Below are positions 9,824 to 19,617 of a DNA stretch of 64,000 nt, in pieces. The stretch lies in NCBI GenBank assembly GCA_016868585.1, contig VGGR01000005.1, positions 1 through 64,000 on the forward strand, written 5' to 3'. The translations under genes and the position numbers were made by a program. Position 1 is the stretch's first letter; each line of letters starts with the position of its first letter. Origin of the DNA: Bacteroidota bacterium (GTDB lineage Bacteria > Bacteroidota > Bacteroidia > Chitinophagales > Chitinophagaceae). The notes beneath the pieces are model-generated. The model was not told where the DNA came from, did no database searches, and saw only the letters and a program-made list of their open reading frames with translations.

Positions 9824-9831
9824 CAAAAATA
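9824..9831 (-). promoter_or_regulatory. Possible -7 element of the susC promoter
   Basis: On the minus strand this reads TATTTTTG, matching the Bacteroidota -7 consensus TAnnTTTG, about 45 bases upstream of the susC ATG. I find no -33 TTG at the usual spacing, so support is moderate. Confidence 0.35.
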
Positions 9832-9839
9832 AATAAGTT

Positions 9840-10232
9840 TTAGTTTAAAGCAGTTCGGCAAAAACTTAATTAACCTATGTCGTAAAAAATTCGCTGATTG
9901 CTAGAAAATGTTTCAATACTTAAATGTACTAACTTTCCCTTACAATAATGCTTCCTAACTTTTTTACTATTTTTGATACAAGGCAGACTATCTTGATTTT
10001 ATTTGCTAATAACCAAGCTTTTAGCTTTTCTGACACCTAGCACGAACCACAGCAAGCTCGAGGCAACATGACCTTTTTTCTTGTTATTAATTTTTCTGTT
10101 CAATAATAGAAGTGCATGCTTAAGTTTAGTATCTTTTATAGTGTATATCATGCCAACTTGTTCAACTTCATAAAAATTAGCTATTTAAGTTTATCCGACT
10201 TATCACTAGCCCTGATTAATTAAAATTTCATC
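9840..10232. other. AT-rich divergent intergenic region
   Basis: About 390 bases between the divergent susC operon and the DUF1080 gene. It is very AT-rich with several poly-T and poly-A tracts and no open frame that looks coding. It must hold the promoters of both units, but apart from the susC -7 candidate I see no convincing operator or palindrome. Confidence 0.5.
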
Positions 10233-11618
10233 ATGAAAAAAGTCGCTATTTTCTCCATTTTTTTTCTCTTCTTCGCTGCCTTTTTAACGGCGCAAAGCAG
10301 CAAATGGACTTATCTTTTTAATGGGAAAGATTTAAAGGGATGGAAGCAACTCAATGGAAATGCAATTTATAAAATTGAAAATGGCGAACTGGTTGGGGTT
10401 ACCGTACAAAATACGCCTAATTCATTTTTAGCAACTGAAAAAACATTTACTGATTTCATATTTGAGGTTGATTTAAAGGTTTCCAACCAAATGAATTCTG
10501 GTATTCAATTTAGAAGTGAATTAAAAGACAATAACGATAAGTGTGAGGTCACAGACAAAAAAACACCAAATAGAGTTCATGGTTACCAAATGGAAATTGA
10601 TCCTTCTACCAGAGCCTGGAGTGGTGGGATTTTTGATGAAGCCAGAAGAGGCTGGCTATATTCCTTAGAAAATAATCCTGCAGCCAAATCAGCTTTTAAG
10701 TATAATCAATGGAATCGCTATAGAATTGAATGTATTGGAAATAGTATTCGCACTTGGGTAAATGGGGTTGCAGCAGCACATATTATCGACAATGCTACTC
10801 CTGAAGGATTTATAGCACTACAAGTACACCAAATAAATAATCCCGCTGATGCTGGCCATGAAATTCGCTGGAAAAATATAAGAATTCAGACCGAAAATCT
10901 GAAACCATCAACAGCTGATAATTTATTTATTATCAATTTAATTCCTAACAACTTATCCGCAGCTGAAATGAAAAATGGCGTGCACTTACTTTGGGACGGC
11001 CTTACTACAACGGGATGGCGGGGTGCCTATAAAAATGAATTTCCAGATAGTGCTTGGTATATTAAAGAGGGAACCTTAAATGTTAAGGGTGGCCATGGTG
11101 CAGAGTCGGCAAACGGAGGTGATATAGTAACCATTAAAGATTTTTCTGCGTTTGATTTACAATTTGAGTTTAAAATAACTGATACAGCCAATAGCGGTAT
11201 TAAATACTTTGTGACGGAAAAGGAAAATAATGCAGGCTCTGCAATTGGGTTAGAATATCAAATTTTAGATGATGAAAATCATCCCGATTCAAAACTGGGG
11301 ACAACTGGTAATCGAACAATGGCCTCTTTATATGATCTTATTCCAGCAAAAAAAATTTCAAGTGACCGAAATAAATTACCTATTGGTCAATGGAATAGAG
11401 GAAGGATAATTGTATTTCCAAATGGTCAAGTAGAACACTGGATTAATGGATGGAAAGTAGTAGAATATCAGCGAGGAACACAGATGTACTATGCATTAAT
11501 AGCCAGAAGCAAGTATTCCAAATGGTTGGATTTTGGTATGGCCACAAAAGGCCATATTCTGTTGCAAGAACATGGCACCGCCGTAGCTTTCAGGAGCATT
11601 AAAATTAAAGAATTATAA
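10233..11618 (+). CDS. Secreted tandem DUF1080 protein (3-keto-glycoside hydrolase family)
   Basis: A 461-residue protein with a signal peptide (about residues 1-20) and two concanavalin-like DUF1080 domains. The first, at about 25-215, begins with LFNGKDLKGWKQLNG; the second, at about 245-460, begins with LLWDGLTTTGWRG. Each contains the typical NSGI(Q/K) segment. Some DUF1080 proteins hydrolyse 3-keto-glycosides made by sugar 3-dehydrogenases. The next gene, nine bases away, is such a Gfo/Idh/MocA-type oxidoreductase, so the pair may oxidise and cleave a glycoside in the periplasm. Its substrate is unknown; its location suggests one linked to uronate polymers. Confidence 0.82.
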   Translation: MKKVAIFSIFFLFFAAFLTAQSSKWTYLFNGKDLKGWKQLNGNAIYKIENGELVGVTVQNTPNSFLATEKTFTDFIFEVDLKVSNQMNSGIQFRSELKDNNDKCEVTDKKTPNRVHGYQMEIDPSTRAWSGGIFDEARRGWLYSLENNPAAKSAFKYNQWNRYRIECIGNSIRTWVNGVAAAHIIDNATPEGFIALQVHQINNPADAGHEIRWKNIRIQTENLKPSTADNLFIINLIPNNLSAAEMKNGVHLLWDGLTTTGWRGAYKNEFPDSAWYIKEGTLNVKGGHGAESANGGDIVTIKDFSAFDLQFEFKITDTANSGIKYFVTEKENNAGSAIGLEYQILDDENHPDSKLGTTGNRTMASLYDLIPAKKISSDRNKLPIGQWNRGRIIVFPNGQVEHWINGWKVVEYQRGTQMYYALIARSKYSKWLDFGMATKGHILLQEHGTAVAFRSIKIKEL

Positions 11619-11627
11619 AATTTCATT

Positions 11628-12986
11628 ATGGCCTATACGCGTCGAAAATTTATACAACAAGCCAGCAAAGCTTCTGCCAGTATTTATCTTGGCGCATTTG
11701 CTTTTAGTGCAAAAAGTTATGCGAATATTCTAGGAGCCAATGAAAGAGTACGCGTTGGAGTAATAGGGTTTTCAGATAGATTTAAAAACTCCTTATTGCC
11801 ATCCTTTATGCGTCATAGCCAAGAATTGAATTTTGATATTATAGCCGTATCTGATATCTGGAAAAATAGACGGCAAGAAGGAGTTGATTATCTTAAAAAC
11901 AAATTACAACACGGTATTGTTGGTTGTATAAATAATGATGAGCTATATAATCTAAAAAATATAGATGCAGTAATGGTTAGCACAGCTGACTTTCAGCATG
12001 CGTTACATGCAATAGAAGGAGTACGCGCTAACTGTGATGTGTATTGTGAAAAACCATTTGCCGAAACGATGGAAGACAATCGAGCTGCGCTAACGATAAT
12101 AAAAAAATCAGATAGAATTGTGCAAGTTGGCTCGCAACGAAGAAGTGGTGCAAATTATAAAGCCGCAGCTGATTTTATTCAATCCGGTAAGTTTGGACCC
12201 ATTACCATGGTTGAATTAACTTGGAATGTAAATCAACCTGGACGATGGAGAAGGCCTGATTTAGTTGCGCAATGCAAAGAAGAAGATGTGGACTGGAAAC
12301 GATTCTTACTAAATAGGCCTTATGAAAATTTTAATGCAAGGAAGTATTTAGAATACAGATTATTTTGGCCCTATTCTTCTGGTATGCCGGGACAATGGAT
12401 GAGTCACCAAATTGATACTGTTCATTGGTTTAGCCAGTTATCACACCCAAGAAGTGTAACCGCAAATGGTGGAATTTATTGCTGGAAGGATGGGAGAGAG
12501 AATTGGGATACAACTACTGCTGTTTTTGATTACGGCCCTTACAATGATAGTCATTCAGGTTTTCAAGTTGTATTTATGTCTAGAATGCATAATGGCGAAG
12601 AGAACCCATCAGAAATTTATTACTCTAATGGAGGGGAACTTAATTTAATGACTAATAAAATTTCTTCTACAGGCGGACTAAAAGAAAATATGGCAGCAGC
12701 AATGCAACTACAGGCCAATTTATTACCCGAAATAAACTTAACGGACACCATCATAAAGGTTGAGAGCAGCGCCAATACGGGAGGTGACAATCTTACCTCT
12801 TCACATGTAAGAAACTGGATGGAGTGCATTAGAAGCAGAAAGCAGCCTAATGCTCCAGTAGAAGCTGGATATAATCATTCCGTTGCAACAATTATGACAA
12901 ACGCTGCTGTAAGAACTGGAGGTAAAGCAACATTTGATGAAAAAACACAAGAAGTAATGGTAAATGGCAGCCTTTTCAAATATTGA
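11628..12986 (+). CDS. Tat-exported Gfo/Idh/MocA-family oxidoreductase
   Basis: A 452-residue NAD(P)-type oxidoreductase. The N-terminus TRRKFIQQASKAS is a twin-arginine signal, so the enzyme is folded with cofactor before export. The Rossmann fold begins at VRVGVIGFSDRF, and the family motif YCEKPFAETMED contains the conserved EKP lysine. Family members often act as sugar or cyclitol dehydrogenases, including 3-dehydrogenation of glycosides. It is cotranscribed with the DUF1080 gene and ends five bases before the convergent aldolase gene, so the two units share no spacer. Confidence 0.85.
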   Translation: MAYTRRKFIQQASKASASIYLGAFAFSAKSYANILGANERVRVGVIGFSDRFKNSLLPSFMRHSQELNFDIIAVSDIWKNRRQEGVDYLKNKLQHGIVGCINNDELYNLKNIDAVMVSTADFQHALHAIEGVRANCDVYCEKPFAETMEDNRAALTIIKKSDRIVQVGSQRRSGANYKAAADFIQSGKFGPITMVELTWNVNQPGRWRRPDLVAQCKEEDVDWKRFLLNRPYENFNARKYLEYRLFWPYSSGMPGQWMSHQIDTVHWFSQLSHPRSVTANGGIYCWKDGRENWDTTTAVFDYGPYNDSHSGFQVVFMSRMHNGEENPSEIYYSNGGELNLMTNKISSTGGLKENMAAAMQLQANLLPEINLTDTIIKVESSANTGGDNLTSSHVRNWMECIRSRKQPNAPVEAGYNHSVATIMTNAAVRTGGKATFDEKTQEVMVNGSLFKY

Positions 12987-12991
12987 AATAG

Positions 12992-13633
12992 CTACTCATC
13001 ATGCAAGGCAAGAATTTCATTAATTTTTTTTGCTAATGTAATTGGAGATGCCATAGCAGAAAATAAAGCGGCGCCCACACCTACCGCCACTGCCCCAGCA
13101 GATAACCACTCGCGTAAACTTGCACAATCTGGTTTGATCCCTCCCGTAGGCATAAAATGAATACCGGGAAATAAATCTTTAATTGTTTTAATATAAAGAG
13201 GGTCAAGCACACTCGCAGGAAACAATTTTATTAATCTACACCCAGATTGGGTTGCCCTAGCTATTTCAGTTGGTGTCATACACCCAGGTATGTAGGGAAT
13301 TTGGCGAGCAAAACAAAAGTCAGCAACTTCTTCGGAATATACAGGACTGATTATTATGTCAGCCCCCGCCTCTGAAAAAGCTATAGCATCAGCAGTCGAA
13401 TAAATAGTACCGACAGCTAAAAATAAATCAGGATATTCTGTTTGTTGAATCCGTTTGATGGCTTTGAAATTAGTTAAAGCATAGTCACCCCGGTTTGTAA
13501 ATTCAATAACTCTGATGCCAGCTTCATATAAATTACGAGTCCGACTAATGCAAACCTGAACATCATCGTGATAAAACAATGGGAGAATTATCTGCTTATA
13601 TAAAGATTGAATGAGTGTGTGGTAGGTTAACAT
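12992..13633 (-). CDS. eda: 2-dehydro-3-deoxy-phosphogluconate (KDPG) aldolase
   Basis: A 213-residue class I aldolase that splits KDPG into pyruvate and glyceraldehyde-3-phosphate, the last step of the uronate pathway encoded here. The Schiff-base Lys136 lies in LIKLFPA, Glu44 in VIEFTNRG matches the catalytic Glu of the E. coli enzyme, and IPYIPGCMTPTEI and FMPTGGIKPD form the phosphate-binding part. Length matches the family. It is the distal gene of the kduD-to-eda unit, four bases after uxaC. Confidence 0.93.
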   Translation of the reverse strand: MLTYHTLIQSLYKQIILPLFYHDDVQVCISRTRNLYEAGIRVIEFTNRGDYALTNFKAIKRIQQTEYPDLFLAVGTIYSTADAIAFSEAGADIIISPVYSEEVADFCFARQIPYIPGCMTPTEIARATQSGCRLIKLFPASVLDPLYIKTIKDLFPGIHFMPTGGIKPDCASLREWLSAGAVAVGVGAALFSAMASPITLAKKINEILALHDE

Positions 13634-13637
13634 GATA

Positions 13638-15074
13638 TTATCGTATTCGATTATTCAGCGTATTACTATGTCCAAAATAATTTACTGCATTATAAAAACA
13701 TATTTGCTGAATCTGCTCTCCCATCCACTTTTCATCATCGGGCAGCTCCCCATTTTCTATTTCCTGGCCCAGTAAATTACAAAGGATTCGTCTAAAATAC
13801 TCATGTCGGGGAAAAGACAGAAAACTCCGCGAATCAGTAAGCATTCCTACAAATCGACTCAACAATCCCATATTGCTAATAGCCTGCAGCTGTTGAATAA
13901 TTCCTTCTTTTTGATCATTAAACCACCAGGCTGCTCCAAGTTGAACCTTTCCTGGGAAACTTCCCTCATTAAAATTACCTATCAGTGCTGCTAACGGCTG
14001 CAGATCTGCGGGATTGGTGCTATAGATAATTGTTTTTGCCAATTGCTGGTGCTGATCAAGGCGATCCAAAAACTGATTGACTTGGCGCATATCTGTAGTG
14101 TTTCCCATTGTATCCCAGCCCGTATCGGGACCCAATTGTAAAAACATTCTTGTATTACCATTTCGAATAGGGCCAATGTGATACTGCTGAACCCAGTTTT
14201 TTTCGTACCCCCATTGAGCAAAAAAATATAGCAGTGCTGATTTGAATGAACCTATCTCTTCATCACTTATTGCTTCACCTTTTAATAATTTTTTAAAACT
14301 ATTTCGAAGTGACGAGTCAGTAAAACGCTGTGCATACAATTGGTCTACACCATGATCAGCAGCAACACAGCCTACTGAATCAAAAAAATCATGACGAGAG
14401 CGAAGTGCTTCTAAATAATTGTCAAAATGATGTATCTCCACATTTGCAGCAGCTTCTAACTTTTTTATATAGGCTTGAAATGTAGTGGCATTTTCAACTG
14501 CCATTGCCTTATCAGGCCTAAACGTAGGAGCTACTTTGAATGGAAGCGATTGGGTACATAGTTCCGCATGAAAACGTAAATCATCGGTTGGGTCATCAGT
14601 GGTACCGATGAATTTTACTTGCATGCGTGTCAAAAGTGCTTGCGGAGTATATTCAGCCTCATTTAATCTTTCCGAAGCGTTTACAAATACAGCCTGAGCT
14701 GTAGTTGAATTCAGCAAATCAGTAATCCCAAAATAACGTTGTAGCTCTAAGTGTGTCCAATGAAATAATGGATTTCGAAAAGTAAAGGGGACGGTTTTAG
14801 CCCAGGCGTCAAATTTTTCAAATGGAGAAGAGTCACCTGTAATATATTTTTCATTTATCCCATTTGCACGCATTGCGCGCCATTTATAATGATCGCCATC
14901 CAGCCAAGCTTCCGTTAGATGCTGAAATGAAATATTTTTAGCGATTCGTTCAGGAGAAAGATGATTATGATAGTCAAATATCGGTAGCGATTTGGCGTAA
15001 GTATGATACAGACGCTGTGCGGTTTGAGTAGCTAATAAAAAATCATCCCCCAAAAATGATTTAATCATTCGCAT
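13638..15074 (-). CDS. uxaC: Glucuronate isomerase
   Basis: A 478-residue cytoplasmic isomerase that converts D-glucuronate to D-fructuronate (also galacturonate to tagaturonate). The metal-binding signature [10 protein letters not shown] lies near the N-terminus, and [13 protein letters not shown] is typical of the amidohydrolase-like UxaC family. Length is close to the usual 465-470 residues. The frame overlaps the end of uxuA by 14 bases; a second ATG at 15068 would reduce the overlap. With UxuB and UxuA next to it and no altronate genes, the pathway is set for glucuronate rather than galacturonate. Confidence 0.95.
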   Translation of the reverse strand: MRMIKSFLGDDFLLATQTAQRLYHTYAKSLPIFDYHNHLSPERIAKNISFQHLTEAWLDGDHYKWRAMRANGINEKYITGDSSPFEKFDAWAKTVPFTFRNPLFHWTHLELQRYFGITDLLNSTTAQAVFVNASERLNEAEYTPQALLTRMQVKFIGTTDDPTDDLRFHAELCTQSLPFKVAPTFRPDKAMAVENATTFQAYIKKLEAAANVEIHHFDNYLEALRSRHDFFDSVGCVAADHGVDQLYAQRFTDSSLRNSFKKLLKGEAISDEEIGSFKSALLYFFAQWGYEKNWVQQYHIGPIRNGNTRMFLQLGPDTGWDTMGNTTDMRQVNQFLDRLDQHQQLAKTIIYSTNPADLQPLAALIGNFNEGSFPGKVQLGAAWWFNDQKEGIIQQLQAISNMGLLSRFVGMLTDSRSFLSFPRHEYFRRILCNLLGQEIENGELPDDEKWMGEQIQQICFYNAVNYFGHSNTLNNRIR

Positions 15075-16263
15075 AAAGTGATTTATAAATACCCCATTCT
15101 AATCCTCTTAATTCTGCCAAGCCACGCAACCTGCCTATTGCAGAATAGCCGGGATTTGTTTCCTTATTAATATCATCCAACATTTGATGCCCATGATCAG
15201 GGCGCATAGGAATAGAGGATTGACGACAATGCATTTCGGCAAGTAGATTTTTCATAACGCCATACATGTCAACATCGCCCTCTAAATGATTATCCTCATA
15301 AAAATCACCCCAGTCATTTCGCTTGGTACTTCGTAAATGAACAAAATGAATTCGGTCGGCAAATTGCGCCACCATAGCTGGCAATTGATTATCCGTGCGC
15401 ACACCAAATGATCCTGTACAAAAGCATAGCCCATTGGCTGGAGAAGGAATGGTGTCAAATAAATACTTCAAATCAGCTGCCGTGGAAACAATACGGGGTA
15501 ACCCTAATAGAGAATAAGGAGGATCATCCGGGTGTACCGCCATACATTGTCCGTTTGCTTCAGCAATGGGTGTTACCTCCTGTAAGAAGTGAACCAAGTG
15601 CGCGCGTAATCGACTTGCATCTATATTGGTATAGGCAGCTAAAGCCTGTCGAAAACTATCAATAGTAAAGCTATCCTCACTCCCTGGAAGGCCCTTAATA
15701 ATATTTTTTGTCAATAACTCTTTTTCTGCAACAGACATAGTAGCAAATCGTTGTGTAGCCCGCGCGATCTCATCAGCCTTATAATCTGTAGCCGCATTTT
15801 TACGTTGCAGTACAAACAAATCAAAAGCAATAAAGGCCGCCCGTTCAAAAAAAAGTGCCAAAGATCTATCGGGTTGTGGGTACGCTAAATCGGTACGTGT
15901 CCAATCCATAACAGGCATAAAATTATAAGTAATAACTTTTATACCACAGCTACTTAAATTTTGTAAAGACTGCTTATAATGATCAATGTAGAGTTCAAAA
16001 CCCGGCCTTTGTGTTTTAATAGCCTCGTGAATAGGTAAACTTTCAACTACAGACCATACCATTCCTGCCGCGGCAATTTTCTCCTGACGTTTGCTGATTT
16101 CATCAATAGTCCAAATAGCCCCATTAGGAATATGATGTAAAGCAGAAACCACATCCGTACAACCAGCCTGTCGAATATCCCATAAACTAACAGGGTCTTT
16201 AGGGCCATACCAGCGCATCGACTGTTTCAGTAAATGAGAAGCGGGTGATTGCATATTTTTCAA
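15061..16263 (-). CDS. uxuA: Mannonate dehydratase
   Basis: A 400-residue enzyme that dehydrates D-mannonate to 2-keto-3-deoxygluconate (KDG). Family features include [20 protein letters not shown] and [16 protein letters not shown] near the N-terminus, [19 protein letters not shown] and the C-terminal [14 protein letters not shown] segment with metal-binding His and Asp. The start is uncertain because three Met codons precede the conserved core; the longest is given. It sits between the SDR-type mannonate oxidoreductase gene (3-base gap) and uxaC (overlap). Confidence 0.95.
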   Translation of the reverse strand: MKNMQSPASHLLKQSMRWYGPKDPVSLWDIRQAGCTDVVSALHHIPNGAIWTIDEISKRQEKIAAAGMVWSVVESLPIHEAIKTQRPGFELYIDHYKQSLQNLSSCGIKVITYNFMPVMDWTRTDLAYPQPDRSLALFFERAAFIAFDLFVLQRKNAATDYKADEIARATQRFATMSVAEKELLTKNIIKGLPGSEDSFTIDSFRQALAAYTNIDASRLRAHLVHFLQEVTPIAEANGQCMAVHPDDPPYSLLGLPRIVSTAADLKYLFDTIPSPANGLCFCTGSFGVRTDNQLPAMVAQFADRIHFVHLRSTKRNDWGDFYEDNHLEGDVDMYGVMKNLLAEMHCRQSSIPMRPDHGHQMLDDINKETNPGYSAIGRLRGLAELRGLEWGIYKSLYAND

Positions 16264-16266
16264 GTT

Positions 16267-17082
16267 TTATACGCCGCTATAAGCAGAAAAGCCTCCGTCT
16301 ATAGTAATGGTTGCGCCGGTAACAAATTTTGAAGCATCGCTTAATAGCCATACTAACCCTCCTTCAAGTTCCTCAGGATTTCCCATTCTGTTAAATGGTG
16401 TTTGTTGAATAATTTTTTGTGCTCGCTGCGTAAATGCTCCTGCTTCGGTGATGAGTAATTGTCGGTTTTGTTCAGTTAAAAAGAACCCGGGTACCAAAGC
16501 GTTCATCCGAATACCATCACCATACCTATGCGCTAATTCAATGGCCATCCAGCGGGTAAAGGCCTCCACTCCTGCTTTAGCTAAACTATAACCAAGTACA
16601 CGAGTCAATCCTTGAGAGGCACTGACAGAAGAAATATTTACAATGCTGCCTTTTTTGGCTTGCGTCATTTGTCTTCCAAAAATCATGGAGGGTAATACAG
16701 TACCCATCAAATTCAGCTCATATACCTGTTGCAAAGCCGAAAAATTCAAATCAAACAAATTGACACTAGGATCTATTACCGCTCCCGGTAAATTTCCTCC
16801 TGCTGCATTCACTAATCCATCTATGGAACCAAACTTTTGAAGCACTTGCGTACAGGCGTTGGCTAACTCGTTCTCTTTTAATACATCTGCCTTGATAGCA
16901 ATAGCTTTGCCCCCGGCTATACATACGCCATGAGCCCTTGCTTCAGCTGTTTCCATATTTCTGCCTATTAACACTAACCGACCTCCAGCTTGCGCAATGG
17001 CATGGATAAATGAAGCGCCTAATACTCCAGTACTTCCAGTAACAATTATTGTTTTATTCAACAAACTAAACTGATCAGCCAT
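16267..17082 (-). CDS. uxuB: SDR-type fructuronate reductase / D-mannonate oxidoreductase
   Basis: About 271 residues of classical short-chain dehydrogenase. The cofactor loop is TGSTGVLGASF, the catalytic Ser lies in NISSVSAS and the YSLAK motif gives Tyr and Lys; the C-terminus ends in TIDGGFSAYSGV. Its function is inferred from position: it lies three bases upstream of uxuA, where the step between fructuronate (UxaC product) and mannonate (UxuA substrate) is needed. Some bacteria use this SDR form rather than the long-chain UxuB of E. coli. The ATG at 17082 is preferred to the TTG six bases earlier. Confidence 0.82.
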   Translation of the reverse strand: MADQFSLLNKTIIVTGSTGVLGASFIHAIAQAGGRLVLIGRNMETAEARAHGVCIAGGKAIAIKADVLKENELANACTQVLQKFGSIDGLVNAAGGNLPGAVIDPSVNLFDLNFSALQQVYELNLMGTVLPSMIFGRQMTQAKKGSIVNISSVSASQGLTRVLGYSLAKAGVEAFTRWMAIELAHRYGDGIRMNALVPGFFLTEQNRQLLITEAGAFTQRAQKIIQQTPFNRMGNPEELEGGLVWLLSDASKFVTGATITIDGGFSAYSGV

Positions 17083-17153
17083 AAGCAAATTTTTCTATTT
17101 GTTTGAATAAGATCTTGCGGCTAAATTACCTAATAAATCTTAGGATTCGTGTT

Positions 17154-18305
17154 TTAAAAGGGACTTATAGCGATCTGCAAAGGATTCGCAAGTTGCTGTT
17201 TTATGATTGTTAAATAGTTAAACCAGGCTGATGAGTCAGTTATCCTTTTTGCCTTATCCCAAGCTGCACCTGTGTAGTAAACAAGGGGAGTCTGTTTATT
17301 GGTTTTTAATAAAGCAAGGAAGTGGTTATTTGTAATTTTAATATCTGCAACTGGCTGTAAAAAAATGCAACCAACGCCAGTTGTGCCATGCTGTAAATGA
17401 CTAGGCTCCCAATAGCCCATCAGCCCCAACGACAAATCAAATAATACAGTGCCAGGATCCTTACGACGTGTAATTCCTATCGCCACTGGCAAAGTATCAA
17501 CCATGTCATAGGCATAAGCAGTTTCCACTCTACTTAACTGCATTCCTGCGTCAAGCGTAACCGTTTTTGTCATAGTCACTTTCTTTCCAGCTACATTCCA
17601 CGCATCATAGGTAAGTCGAAAAGTAGAACGCAGTGGTCCATTATCTAAAATCTCCCAGGTTCGGTAATTGGTCGGGTAATAAATAGAGTCGTCAATAATT
17701 GGAGCAATATTGCCAGCTCCTAAGCTTAATCCCACATGATAATAATCCATGCCATCGCCATGATCTATATGATACTCCCCTCTTTGATATCGATTGTTGA
17801 TGACCATTTGATCAGTTCTCTTTACCCAAACGTCAATTCCATTCGCATTTTCCTTTGTTCCTTCAAGCGCTTTTCCATACATACGAAATGCAATTCGGTC
17901 ATTTTCCCATGCAAAGTCATCTTTACGTTCCGGAACATACCGGCAAAATGTTTTAGTCATAAAGGGGGAATGGCTCCCCTTTTCTAGACGTATTACTTTT
18001 TTAGCGTGTGGAGGAACACTAATTTGTACAAGTAATTGTTGGGGTGATGGTTGGCCTCGAAATTCAATCTGGTAAGGTAATTCCTTTTGGGTTGAATCGT
18101 CGATTAGTCGAAAATCAAATTTCGCTACTAGTGAACTTTTTTCAACAACGGCTGTCCAAGGAATATTTATGACATATTCTTCGAAAAGAATTGGGGTTGA
18201 ATTAGAGATAAGTATAGCAAGCGAATTTTCTTTTTGTGCAAAAACACAACAATTAAAAAGTAAAATGAAGAATAGGGATAGATATAATTTTACTGGATTC
18301 AACAT
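17154..18305 (-). CDS. Secreted DUF4861 family protein
   Basis: About 383 residues with a signal peptide ending near CCVFAQ. The central segment CRYVPERKDDFAWENDRIAFRMYG followed by GIDVWVKR and YHIDHGDGMDYYHVG is characteristic of DUF4861, a beta-rich family found in Bacteroidota polysaccharide loci for pectin, ulvan and similar uronate polymers. Its biochemical activity is not known to me; a periplasmic uronyl hydrolase or carbohydrate-binding role is possible. The ATG at 18305 is preferred to an upstream TTG because it gives a clean signal peptide and avoids overlap with the transporter gene. Confidence 0.82.
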   Translation of the reverse strand: MLNPVKLYLSLFFILLFNCCVFAQKENSLAILISNSTPILFEEYVINIPWTAVVEKSSLVAKFDFRLIDDSTQKELPYQIEFRGQPSPQQLLVQISVPPHAKKVIRLEKGSHSPFMTKTFCRYVPERKDDFAWENDRIAFRMYGKALEGTKENANGIDVWVKRTDQMVINNRYQRGEYHIDHGDGMDYYHVGLSLGAGNIAPIIDDSIYYPTNYRTWEILDNGPLRSTFRLTYDAWNVAGKKVTMTKTVTLDAGMQLSRVETAYAYDMVDTLPVAIGITRRKDPGTVLFDLSLGLMGYWEPSHLQHGTTGVGCIFLQPVADIKITNNHFLALLKTNKQTPLVYYTGAAWDKAKRITDSSAWFNYLTIIKQQLANPLQIAISPF

Positions 18306-18315
18306 AAGCAACTCC

Positions 18316-19614
18316 TTAATAATCAATTTTTTTAAAAGAGGGTATTAACAAATGCATTAATAGCCAGGCTAACAAATAAGTTAATCCACATATTAAAAAC
18401 ATAATAAAATATCCTGTATTTTTCTCGCCTATCGAATGGTAATAATCGAATAAAACACCGGCACCTCTGGCTAATAATATTCCGCCGACAGCACCCGTCA
18501 TACCACCAATTCCTGTAACGGTTGCCGTAGCAGCCTTAGGAAACATATCACTAACAGTAGTAAATATATTTGAACTCCATGCCTGGTGCGAACCCATTGC
18601 ACAACCAATAATCATAACGGCAAGCCACATATTTACTCCTCCAAGATGTTGTGCAAATAATACAGGCAAAATACTGATTGCAAAAATGAGCATGGCCTTT
18701 TTACGTGCGCTGAAAATGGGAATACCACTTTTTACAAATCGCATAGGTAACCAGCCTCCAAAAATACTGCCTACAGTAGACAAGGTGTAAGCGACAGCAA
18801 GGGGGATAGATTTAGCAGAACCCGCAAGCCCATACTGTTTTTCCAAAAAATCAGGTAACCAGAAAAGATAAAACCACCAAACTGGATCAGTTAAAAACTT
18901 ACCAATCGCAAAAGCCCATGTCTGCTTGTATGTGAGCAATTTTTTCCACCGTAATTTGGAACCAGCACTTTCTTCCAGTTGCTCCTCATCTGGATCATTG
19001 ATAATAAAATTAAGTTCATTTTTAGATAGCTTACTATGTTTACGTGGAACATCGTATAGTATAAACCAAAAAATTAACCAGATAAAGCCTACAAGGCCCG
19101 TTAAAATAAACGCCCATTTCCAACCATATTGCTCAGCAATAACTGGAACTGATAAAGGAGCTACAATTGCCCCAATATTTGCACCAGAATTGAATACCCC
19201 AGTAGCAAAAGCCCTTTCCCTAAGCGGAAACCATTCAGCGACTGTTTTTATTGCTGCAGGAAAGTTCCCGGATTCAGTAGCACCTAAAGCTCCTCTTGCA
19301 ATAATAAATCCAAAAGTGTTAGTAACAAATCCATGGGCAATTGCAGCAATTGACCAAAGTGTAGTGGCAAGTGCATAACCAAGTTTGGTACCGACCTTAT
19401 CAATAAATCTTCCTGCTCCTAAAAATCCAATGGCATAACAAATCTGAAATGCAATGACAATATTTGCATAATCAGTTTCAGTCCAATTAAACTCTTTTGT
19501 TAACGGCGATTTCAATATGGAAATTACCGCTCGATCAAGATAATTTATAGTTGTAGCAAAAAAAACCAAACCACAAATGGTCCACCGGTACTTACCAACT
19601 ATTTGCTGCGTCAT
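18316..19614 (-). CDS. MFS hexuronate transporter (ExuT-like)
   Basis: A 432-residue inner-membrane protein with about 12 hydrophobic segments, of the anion:cation symporter branch of the major facilitator superfamily. The N-terminal NYLDRAVISILKSPLTKEF and the segment RGALGATESGNFPAAIKTVAEWFPLRERA are hallmarks of hexuronate/glucarate transporters. It would bring free glucuronate or unsaturated uronate monomers from the periplasm to UxaC and KduI. It lies four bases downstream of the KDG kinase gene. Confidence 0.9.
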   Translation of the reverse strand: MTQQIVGKYRWTICGLVFFATTINYLDRAVISILKSPLTKEFNWTETDYANIVIAFQICYAIGFLGAGRFIDKVGTKLGYALATTLWSIAAIAHGFVTNTFGFIIARGALGATESGNFPAAIKTVAEWFPLRERAFATGVFNSGANIGAIVAPLSVPVIAEQYGWKWAFILTGLVGFIWLIFWFILYDVPRKHSKLSKNELNFIINDPDEEQLEESAGSKLRWKKLLTYKQTWAFAIGKFLTDPVWWFYLFWLPDFLEKQYGLAGSAKSIPLAVAYTLSTVGSIFGGWLPMRFVKSGIPIFSARKKAMLIFAISILPVLFAQHLGGVNMWLAVMIIGCAMGSHQAWSSNIFTTVSDMFPKAATATVTGIGGMTGAVGGILLARGAGVLFDYYHSIGEKNTGYFIMFLICGLTYLLAWLLMHLLIPSFKKIDY

Positions 19615-19617
19615 AAA

